From assembly GCA_003219945.1 (NCBI GenBank), contig QHQV01000050.1:1-8848 (forward strand): a stretch of DNA of 8,848 nt. Reading direction: 5' to 3'. The position numbers were made by a program, and so were the translations under genes. The DNA is from Verrucomicrobiota bacterium. Its GTDB lineage: Bacteria > Verrucomicrobiota > Verrucomicrobiia > Chthoniobacterales > UBA10450. The notes beneath the pieces are model-generated. The model was not told where the DNA came from and did no database searches. It was given only the letters and a program-made list of their open reading frames with translations. Shown piece after piece: positions 1-5,550 of the stretch. The first letter of the stretch is position 1. Each line of letters begins with the position of its first letter.

Positions 1-90
1 GACTCGATGCAGCCGCGCACGCGTGGCATGATTCAGCGCAGCCCAAGAACAACGAGGGGAGCCGCGGGCGATACTGATGGATCTGCGAAA

Positions 91-128
91 CAGTAGCTTG
101 TAGCCACGGCAGTAGCTTGTAGCCACGG
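91..128. repeat. Tandem direct repeat, two 19-bp units
   Basis: The 19-bp unit CAGTAGCTTGTAGCCACGG occurs twice, back to back and without mismatch, at 91-109 and 110-128. It lies downstream of the gspG stop codon in a stretch with no convincing gene. A perfect two-unit copy suggests a recent slippage duplication. I see no flanking mobile element, and no role can be assigned. Confidence 0.85.
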
Positions 129-177
129 TCCTGCGGGCTGTCTCTTCCAGACGAGGTCGAACAAGGAGTGGCAAGTG

Positions 178-597
178 TTAGCCGCCACCCCAATCGTCGT
201 CTGCAGTATCGGCCTGACGGTCGGCTCCTGCGGAATACAGATCGTAGCCGCCTGGATTTTTCAGGCCCGGGTTGCGGTAGATGTAATCGCTGCCCCACGG
301 ATCCTTTGGCAGTTCCTTGAACAACTGATACCAGCGAGTGGGTCGGGGATCGTTTTGCGGCTGAGTCACCAGCGCCTGCAATCCTTGCTCGGTAGTTGGG
401 TAAAATCCGTTCATACTTTCGTACAATTGCAGCTGTGTCTTGATCGCCTGGACGTCCGCTTGAACACGCATGGTCTTGGCAATGGCAGTCGTGTTCCCGA
501 GTTTTGAAATCGCGACTCCCAGAATGATCACGATGATGCTCACCACGAGCATGATTTCCAATAACGTGAAGCCCTGCTGTTTAATTTTTGTTCTCAT
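178..597 (-). CDS. gspG: Type II secretion major pseudopilin GspG
   Basis: Major pseudopilin of a type II secretion system: the subunit polymerised in the inner membrane and periplasm into the short pseudopilus that drives export through the outer-membrane secretin. The 139-residue length is normal for the family. The N-terminus is a classic type III prepilin signal: a short basic leader (MRTKIKQQG), cleavage expected between G9 and F10, the FTLLEIM motif with the conserved Glu at +5 (E14), then a hydrophobic helix to about residue 31. The GspG signature continues with YPTTEQGLQAL (66-76), DPWG (99-102) and YDLYSAGAD (118-126), leading into an Asp-rich tail (D126, D130, D133-D135) where the family binds calcium. 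The tail ends in Gly-Gly-Gly and departs from the usual GG-G-DxDI pattern. The start is ATG; only a weak TTGAG precedes it. It is the last gene of the gspF - 354-aa gene - gspG series, 213 bp after its neighbour, so it may have its own promoter. Confidence 0.95.
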   Translation of the reverse strand: MRTKIKQQGFTLLEIMLVVSIIVIILGVAISKLGNTTAIAKTMRVQADVQAIKTQLQLYESMNGFYPTTEQGLQALVTQPQNDPRPTRWYQLFKELPKDPWGSDYIYRNPGLKNPGGYDLYSAGADRQADTADDDWGGG

Positions 598-681
598 CTC
601 AATTAAATGGGGATCCTCCGCCCCGGTGCGGCGACTACACTACCTTGATCTTCAATAATTGCTAGTGGCCACCTTGAGAGT

Positions 682-801
682 GTCATTCCAAGCCGAGCGA
701 AAAATCTGTCGCCATTTGTGAATCGCTGCTGCGAAACCAAAGATGTTTGAAAGCCTGGCCTCATGCTTCGCATTCGTTACAGCGCTGCGGTCGGGTTGAG
801 A
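682..801. repeat. Degenerate dispersed repeat, copy A
   Basis: The spacer between the 354-aa gene and gspG contains a sequence related to the spacer before the GH-GT2 gene. Both have AGATG followed by the exact 14-mer GAAAGCCTGGCCTC (749-762 here, 5475-5488 there) and then a similar stretch rich in TTCG and CTGCG. This copy begins with GTCATTCC (682-689), the reverse complement of the GGAATGAC that ends copy B, so the family probably has inverted ends. Boundaries are approximate and the copy is eroded. Confidence 0.4.
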
Positions 802-810
802 CCGTGAAAT

Positions 811-1875
811 TTACGGGCCGGTGCGGAGAAGATAATCCGACTTATCCCAGATGTACTTTAGCTGCACTTGCGTCGCTCGGATTGCGGAGGCGCCGGTGCC
901 CGCTCCGTTGGTGACGACGAGATCGTTCGCACCCACATTCAAGAGTGTTGCTGGCACAATTTTCTGGGCGCGCAGCCAACCCGTATAGTTGAAATGCATC
1001 TCAGTCGTGAGGGGCTCGGATTCGCCTCGGTAACCAGGATCAGCGAGGTCCGGCAGCGTGAGTGCAACCGGCCCGATGTTCTGGCCGTTTACAAAGACTT
1101 CCGGCGGCGCGTCGATGCGCGGGTTTGCGATTTCAAAAGTCAAAAGGGCCGTGAGCGGTTGCGCTTCAATCGGAAATTGGAACACGGCATTTTGCTGTTT
1201 CCGAGCATCAAGCTGAATTGCTTCGATCGCCAGAGTGGCAGTCACCGTTCCAAAGTTCTCGACGTCTTCCGGCGGCGGGTGCAGCGGCGGCACCACTGAG
1301 AACGGCTCGGGAATCACATCGCGATGTTCGGCGTTCACCGGATGGACGACCTCGCTGGCTGTCATCCAGTCGAGATACGCTGCCCGAATCGTCTTTCCGT
1401 CGCCGGGAACTTCGATATCGATTGCGGAGGCGCCGGTCATTGGGATGAGGACTGAATCCGAGCTGGGCAGATTCATTCCAGCGCCGAGCGTGCCTGAGCG
1501 CAAAATGTGGCTGCCGGATTCGTCCCACGCCACTAATTCCGGCTGCTGATTCGGTTTGTCGTCGAAGAACAATCGGAAGAAAAGGACTTGGTAATCCTGG
1601 CCGGGTTGCGTTACCCGAATGCGAAAAACGCTTTTCGACGCGCTACCGCCTTCGGTGAGCTCACCCGGCAGAAGCGTGAGTGCTTCGACCCAGGCGGGGG
1701 CCTCTTGCGTTTTCGAATTGCGCGACATCGTTTGACGCAGATCGAGCCACGCGCTTGATGGGAGTGGCTGTGCAATGGCGGCAGGCGGAGCGGGCAGGGC
1801 GTCGGTCAAAGCTTCCTGCGCGCCTACGCGGCAGACCGCGGCCAAAAACATCGCAAACGCAGCGCGGGGTAACAT
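811..1875 (-). CDS. Secreted protein with two probable beta-sandwich domains, unknown function
   Basis: I do not recognise this 354-residue protein as a named family. It begins with a plausible signal peptide (Arg at 4, hydrophobic stretch about 5-18, cleavage near A19-Q20), so it should leave the cytoplasm. A Pro/Ala-rich segment follows (about 22-40), then two regions rich in alternating hydrophobic residues that look like beta-sandwich domains: about 80-170, and about 207-345 after a Pro-rich linker (HPPPED, 199-204). The second includes FVNGQNIG (261-268) and LLNVGANDLVV (311-321), patterns common in galactose-binding-like jelly rolls; that is a resemblance only. Both domains contain TGASAI (147-152, 327-332), encoded by an identical 18-bp stretch. 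The start is ATG without a clear Shine-Dalgarno; M9 is an alternative. The gene starts 49 bp after the gspF stop on the same strand and precedes gspG, so a role as substrate or accessory of that system is likely but inferred. Confidence 0.8.
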   Translation of the reverse strand: MLPRAAFAMFLAAVCRVGAQEALTDALPAPPAAIAQPLPSSAWLDLRQTMSRNSKTQEAPAWVEALTLLPGELTEGGSASKSVFRIRVTQPGQDYQVLFFRLFFDDKPNQQPELVAWDESGSHILRSGTLGAGMNLPSSDSVLIPMTGASAIDIEVPGDGKTIRAAYLDWMTASEVVHPVNAEHRDVIPEPFSVVPPLHPPPEDVENFGTVTATLAIEAIQLDARKQQNAVFQFPIEAQPLTALLTFEIANPRIDAPPEVFVNGQNIGPVALTLPDLADPGYRGESEPLTTEMHFNYTGWLRAQKIVPATLLNVGANDLVVTNGAGTGASAIRATQVQLKYIWDKSDYLLRTGP

Positions 1876-1924
1876 CGAGTGGGCGAGATTAATTCAGACC
1901 CGACCTGCTTTGCAAGCTCTGAGT

Positions 1925-3211
1925 TTAATGCGGCCGGACTTGCAAGCTGTGGGTCATTTCGAAAACCGCCGACAGGATGCTGAATACAACTAACCCGACC
2001 AGCGCAGCGATGATCACGATGATGATCGGCGGAATCAATTGCGAGATCACCCCGACGGATCGATCAAGCTCGCGCTCATACACATCCGCGATCGCTTGCA
2101 TCGTCTCAGCGAAATGTCCGGTTTGTTCGCCCACGGCCATCATGTCAGTAAACAAATCCGGAAAAAGCTTTTGTTGTTGCAACGCAGCGGAGAGCGTGGC
2201 GCCGTCGATGACCGATCTGCGCACCTCGGTTAATTTCGCTTCGAGAAAACGGTTGCCCGCTATCTCAGTCACCAGATCCAGTGACCGCAGCAAAGGCACG
2301 CCGTTTTCCATCAAAGTCCCCAGAGTACGCGCAAACTGCGCGTAATAACGATGGCGAATCACTCGTCCGTACCCAGGGATCAGCAGACGCAGCCGGTCCC
2401 ATCCGATCCTCCCTTCCTGAGTGCGCACCACGGCGCGGAAACCGATAATTCCACCAATCAGTATCAGTACGCCGACCCACCAGTAGCCAGTGATCGCATG
2501 GTGAAATTGCAGCAGGATGCGCGTCGGCAATGGAAGCGCGCCGCCGGTTTGCGCCATGAACCCGGTCAACTGCGGTACCATGAACGTAATAAAAATTGTG
2601 ACGAGAATAGCGCCGGCGAGCGCGAGGAAGGCTGGATAAATCAACGCCTGTTGCACGCGGTCTCGCAACTCCTTCGCCTGCATCAGATGTTTCACCAGGC
2701 GCAGCAGAATTTGCGGTAAAGCACCGCTGGCCTCGCCTGCAGCGACGAGGTTCACATACAGCGGCGGGAAGATCCGAGGCATGTCGCTTAGGGCCTGCGA
2801 AAAACTGCGGCCATCGATCAGTGCCTGGTGCAGGGTGTGCGTCATTTGCTGGACGCGCGGCTGTTTCAACCGTTTCTTCAAGATCGACAGTCCCTCGTCG
2901 AGCGTCATGCCGGCTTGCAGCAAATGCGCGAGCTGCTCAGTGAAAATCAGCAGTTGGCCGTGCGGAATTTTCAGGCTTTGCGAAGGCGTGGCGACTTCGG
3001 GCGAGCTCAGCAGCCGCAATTTCCGTTGAGCCGCGGGCGGTGCGGTTCCCTTTGTTTGAACGGGCTTAACCGGTTCCACCATATCGATTCGAATCGGGAT
3101 GCAGTGTTGCGATTCAATCTGACGGATCGCAACGGCACGATCTGCGCAGTCGAGCACCCCTTCAACCAAAGCGCCCTGCGCGTTGCGCGCACGATAAGTA
3201 AACTGTGGCAT
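1925..3211 (-). CDS. gspF: Type II secretion inner-membrane platform protein GspF
   Basis: Polytopic inner-membrane protein that couples the secretion ATPase to pseudopilin assembly. Two T2SF domains are visible: about 86-213 and about 287-410. Their internal repeat shows in AAGEASGALPQILLRL (157-172) against AVGEQTGHFAETMQAI (358-373). Membrane segments are near 190-213, 243-263 and 391-415, the usual GspF arrangement, and the 428-residue length is near the family norm. The N-terminus MPQFTYRARNAQG matches the standard family start. I therefore chose the ATG at 3211 over the open frame's extension to a TTG at 3247, which would add 12 atypical residues. No strong Shine-Dalgarno is seen at either. 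It is the first gene of the minus-strand group, and a hairpin lies about 50 bases upstream of the ATG. No gspE-type ATPase gene is next to it, unlike many gsp operons. A PilC-type role in type IV pilus assembly is possible, but gspG two genes on favours type II secretion. Confidence 0.93.
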   Translation of the reverse strand: MPQFTYRARNAQGALVEGVLDCADRAVAIRQIESQHCIPIRIDMVEPVKPVQTKGTAPPAAQRKLRLLSSPEVATPSQSLKIPHGQLLIFTEQLAHLLQAGMTLDEGLSILKKRLKQPRVQQMTHTLHQALIDGRSFSQALSDMPRIFPPLYVNLVAAGEASGALPQILLRLVKHLMQAKELRDRVQQALIYPAFLALAGAILVTIFITFMVPQLTGFMAQTGGALPLPTRILLQFHHAITGYWWVGVLILIGGIIGFRAVVRTQEGRIGWDRLRLLIPGYGRVIRHRYYAQFARTLGTLMENGVPLLRSLDLVTEIAGNRFLEAKLTEVRRSVIDGATLSAALQQQKLFPDLFTDMMAVGEQTGHFAETMQAIADVYERELDRSVGVISQLIPPIIIVIIAALVGLVVFSILSAVFEMTHSLQVRPH

Positions 3212-3261
3212 CGGCGCGGAAAAATAGTCGGAAACGCTGAATCGCAAAACTTAATCTGGTG

Positions 3262-3285
3262 CAACGCGTTGTTCGCAACACGTTG
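3262..3285 (-). promoter_or_regulatory. 10-bp stem-loop in the gspF leader
   Basis: Read on the minus strand, CAACGTGTTG, a CGAA loop and CAACGCGTTG form a continuous 10-pair stem with one T-G wobble. On the plus strand the wobble becomes a C-A mismatch, so the structure is better as gspF leader RNA. The same bases can be read as two tandem near-identical 10-bp palindromes (3262-3271 and 3276-3285, one base different), which would suit a DNA-binding dimer. No T-run follows in either direction, so it is not an ordinary terminator. Confidence 0.4.
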
Positions 3286-3348
3286 GGATGATTACCGAAA
3301 CGCGAGGATTTGCTTGTTACGCTTCGCAATTTGATAAGGCGGTGCAAT

Positions 3349-3528
3349 ATGAAATGTGCAGCAGCGATCACATTCGTTTCTATTGCGTTCGTTTCGCCGG
3401 CACTCGCGGTCCTACGACCGCTTATCCCAGCGAAATCGCGCCCGCCGTGTAACAGCGAAACGATCATTACAGGAAACGCTTCGATCCAACATCCTGCAAA
3501 GCGACCCTCTGGTACAGCGCCGAGATAA
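3349..3528 (+). CDS. Small secreted peptide, unknown function
   Basis: A 59-residue product that I do not recognise. The first 20 residues are a textbook signal peptide: M-K, a hydrophobic core (AAAITFVSIAFV), then SPALA at 16-20 with the expected cleavage after A20. This leaves a mature peptide of about 39 residues that is basic, proline-rich and has a single Cys (C34). An AAGGCGG Shine-Dalgarno at 3336-3342 sits six bases before the ATG and decides this start over an in-frame TTG at 3310. The gene is divergent from gspF and followed by the minus-strand tRNA-Cys, so it stands alone. A 7-bp stem-loop (3513-3519 with 3530-3536) straddles its stop codon but lacks a T-run. Signal peptide plus ribosome site make it likely real; the short length keeps this moderate. 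Confidence 0.55.
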   Translation: MKCAAAITFVSIAFVSPALAVLRPLIPAKSRPPCNSETIITGNASIQHPAKRPSGTAPR

Positions 3529-3720
3529 TCGCTGTATCAGCTGCAAACGCGCAGGCATTCGCCGGCGGATGAGAGAATTCTCACCTGTGTTCCTTGAATT
3601 GATCATGGCGATCGAAACAGGTGGCGGCGGGAATGAACCGGCGGGAGCCGAGCGACACAGACGAAGCCCGTAAGGGTGAGCTGTCGGGCGACAGCGAATC
3701 AATCGAACCGGCGCGTGGAA

Positions 3721-3744
3721 TGAAAATTTCGTTGTTCAACGAAA
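3721..3744 (-). terminator. Probable intrinsic terminator of tRNA-Cys
   Basis: Read on the minus strand, TTTCGTT and AACGAAA form a perfect 7-bp stem around a GAAC loop (3727-3744), followed at once by TTTTCA. It begins 16 bases past the tRNA 3' end, where a tRNA terminator is expected. The stem is AT-rich and the T-run short, so strength is uncertain. Confidence 0.5.
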
Positions 3745-3759
3745 CCGAGCTAGACCTTG

Positions 3760-3831
3760 AGGCGGGGGCGGGAATCGAACCCGCGAATAGCGGTTTTGCA
3801 GACCGCGACCTTACCACTTGGCTACCCCGCC
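3760..3831 (-). tRNA. tRNA-Cys (anticodon GCA)
   Basis: A complete 72-nt cloverleaf on the minus strand. The acceptor stem GGCGGGG (from 3831) pairs perfectly with CCCCGCC. The D arm is GCC/GGT. The anticodon stem GCGGT/ACCGC is perfect around the loop CTGCAAA, with anticodon GCA at 3799-3797. The variable region is five bases. The T stem GCGGG/CCCGC is perfect around TTCGATT. The discriminator base is U, as expected for cysteine tRNA. CCA is not encoded and must be added by nucleotidyltransferase. It is a single-gene unit with its own promoter and terminator, divergent from hemL. Confidence 0.97.
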
Positions 3832-3847
3832 GGTTGAGCGAGAAGTG

Positions 3848-3875
3848 AGCGTACCGCGCGAGCACAGCGTGTCAA
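3848..3875 (-). promoter_or_regulatory. Sigma-70-type promoter of tRNA-Cys
   Basis: On the minus strand a perfect -35 box TTGACA (3875-3870) is followed after 16 bp by TACGCT (3853-3848), a TAnnnT -10 box with a C/G-rich centre, as seen in some stable-RNA promoters. Transcription should start near 3841, giving a leader of about 9 nt before the mature tRNA 5' end at 3831. Confidence 0.6.
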
Positions 3876-3950
3876 CGTGGCGAGACTATTCGCACGATTA
3901 AAGTGATCGATGATGTGAGCAGTGATCGGTCCCGACCCACGATTTAGCGA

Positions 3951-3956
3951 TATAAC
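3951..3956 (+). promoter_or_regulatory. Possible -10 box of hemL
   Basis: TATAAC lies 24 bases before the hemL GTG codon and would place transcription start near 3963, with a short leader. No convincing -35 box is seen at the right distance. Two copies of AGTGATCG[A/G]T (3902-3911 and 3921-3930) lie just upstream and could be an operator. Confidence 0.3.
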
Positions 3957-3979
3957 GATTCAGCGGTTATGTTCGGCGG

Positions 3980-5260
3980 GTGACTTCGCGTTCGACGGAA
4001 TTATTTGCTCACGCACAGAAACGCATCCCAGGCGGCGTAAATTCGCCGGTGCGTGCCTTTCGCAATGTTGGCGGTGAGGCGTTTTTCGTCGCTCGCGGGG
4101 AAGGCGCGCGGATCTGGGACGTGGATGAAAATGAGTACATCGATTACGTGGGCAGTTGGGGCCCGGCGATTCTTGGGCATGCGCCGGAAGTTGTGGTCGA
4201 CGCGGTCCGTGACGCTGCGACGCGCGGATTGAGTTTCGGGATTCCGAATCCGCTGGAAGTGGAGATGGCGGAATTGATCTGCAATTGGATGCCGTCGATC
4301 GAGAAAGTGCGGATGGTGAACAGCGGCACAGAAGCGACTATGTCGTGCATCCGCCTCGCGCGCGCGTTCACAGGGCGCGATAAGATCCTCAAGTTCGACG
4401 GCTGTTATCATGGACATGCAGACACTCTCTTGGTGAAAGCCGGGAGCGGCGCGCTGACGCACGGTCGGCCGAGCAGCGCCGGTGTTCCTTCAGCGTTTGC
4501 TGATCTCACGATCTCGCTGCCGTTCAACAATGCCGAATTGTTGAGGAGAGCGTTTCAGGAAAACAAAAATGAAATCGCGGCGGTAATTGTCGAGCCAATT
4601 CCAGCCAACGCAGGTCTCTATTTTCCGAGAGAAAACTTTCTCTCGATTCTCCGCGAGGAATGCACGGGCAACAATGCGCTTTTGATCTTTGACGAGGTGA
4701 TCACCGGTTTCCGTGTTGCGCGTGGCGGAGCACAGGAAGTTTATCGAGTGAAGCCAGACCTGACTTCGCTTGGAAAAATCATTGGAGGCGGATTACCGGT
4801 TGGCGCATTTGGCGGGCGCGCCGAAATCATGGACCAACTTTCCCCGGATGGTCCAGTGTATCAGGCAGGAACGTTATCGGGCAATCCCATCGCAATGGCT
4901 GCGGGTTTGGCGCAGTTGCGCGAACTGGAACGAATCGACGGCTGGAAATTACTCGACAAGTCAGGCGCGCAACTTGAAGCGCTAGCGCGTGATGCAATCA
5001 AGAATGCAAACATCGATATCACTTTTCACCGTCTTGGTTCGATGTTTTGTTTGTTCTTTGCTGCCGCGCCGATTGTCGATCTTGCCAGTGCGCAGCGAAG
5101 TGATCTGAAAATGTTCGCCAGTTTTTTTCACGTTTGTTTGAAGCGCGGCGTCTATTTCGCGCCGTCGCAATTTGAGACTGGCTTCATCTCCGCAGCGCAC
5201 ACGGCGGGAGACATCGAGCAGACCGGCGCTATCGTGCGTGAAGCATTGGCGAAGCTCTAG
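3980..5260 (+). CDS. hemL: Glutamate-1-semialdehyde 2,1-aminomutase
   Basis: Cytoplasmic PLP enzyme that converts glutamate-1-semialdehyde to 5-aminolevulinate, the second dedicated step of the C5 route to haem and other tetrapyrroles. The 426-residue length is standard. Landmarks of class III aminotransferases in the HemL pattern appear in order: the N-terminal IPGGVNSPVRAF (16-27), MVNSGTEATMS (112-122, cofactor phosphate region), DGCYHGHAD (140-148), FDEVITGFR (237-245) and SLGKIIGGGLPVGAFGG (263-279), in which K266 should form the Schiff base. GTLSGNPIAMAAG (297-309) follows. The segment EPIPANAG (205-212) departs from the commoner EPVAGNMG but sits in the expected place. The start is GTG and overlaps the stop of a four-codon ATG frame (3969-3982). 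No separate Shine-Dalgarno is visible apart from a GGCGG directly abutting the start. The gene appears monocistronic, divergent from tRNA-Cys. Confidence 0.96.
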   Translation: MTSRSTELFAHAQKRIPGGVNSPVRAFRNVGGEAFFVARGEGARIWDVDENEYIDYVGSWGPAILGHAPEVVVDAVRDAATRGLSFGIPNPLEVEMAELICNWMPSIEKVRMVNSGTEATMSCIRLARAFTGRDKILKFDGCYHGHADTLLVKAGSGALTHGRPSSAGVPSAFADLTISLPFNNAELLRRAFQENKNEIAAVIVEPIPANAGLYFPRENFLSILREECTGNNALLIFDEVITGFRVARGGAQEVYRVKPDLTSLGKIIGGGLPVGAFGGRAEIMDQLSPDGPVYQAGTLSGNPIAMAAGLAQLRELERIDGWKLLDKSGAQLEALARDAIKNANIDITFHRLGSMFCLFFAAAPIVDLASAQRSDLKMFASFFHVCLKRGVYFAPSQFETGFISAAHTAGDIEQTGAIVREALAKL

Positions 5261-5469
5261 CCTGGCAGGGGGCGTCACTTCGTGCGCGCCGCAGAATTAC
5301 GACCCACCGGCGTGCAGAGGACTGAGCGCTCTACCAAAAGACATCCGCGGTCGTTTTGAAGAATTGTTCGGCTAACCGCGTCGGAGTAGCACAACCGAAC
5401 GGCGAAGTCGCTTGCCCGCTCGGAGGTTTGTGCGAAGGCTGAACGAAGCTTTGAACTTGATGAATCGAG

Positions 5470-5535
5470 AGATGGAAAGCCTGGCCTCGCGCACTCCGTT
5501 CGCTGCGTTGCAGCCTCGACTGCGCTCGGAATGAC
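5470..5535. repeat. Degenerate dispersed repeat, copy B
   Basis: Related to the sequence at 682-801: AGATG, then the exact 14-mer GAAAGCCTGGCCTC (5475-5488), then a CACTCCG...GCTGCG stretch. It ends in CGCTCGGAATGAC (5523-5535), whose last eight bases are the reverse complement of the left end of copy A. It stops 15 bp before the start of the GH-GT2 gene, close to its ribosome site, so it may supply part of that gene's leader. The rest of the 290-bp spacer after hemL (5261-5469) shows no gene, terminator or RNA that I can support. Confidence 0.4.
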
Positions 5536-5550
5536 CGAACAGGACTCGAC

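Noticed and set aside
3..77. Open plus-strand frame entering from the left edge and ending in TGA at 75-77, possibly the 3' end of a gene
   Set aside because: Only 24 codons without a recognisable motif, and a second frame (1-96) is equally open, so coding cannot be supported.
3212..3247. TTG-initiated 12-residue extension of gspF
   Set aside because: The internal ATG at 3211 gives the family-typical N-terminus MPQF, and the extra residues match nothing expected.
3601..3720. Possible SRP RNA or RNase P RNA fragment in the spacer
   Set aside because: The CCCGTAAGGG stretch looked suggestive, but the conserved core motifs of those RNAs are absent.
3621..3848. Plus-strand open frame of 75 codons across the tRNA
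   Set aside because: Its C-terminal half is merely the antisense of tRNA-Cys; no ribosome site and no recognisable N-terminal domain.
4001..4462. Minus-strand open frame of 153 codons
   Set aside because: Fully antisense to hemL, with no motif.
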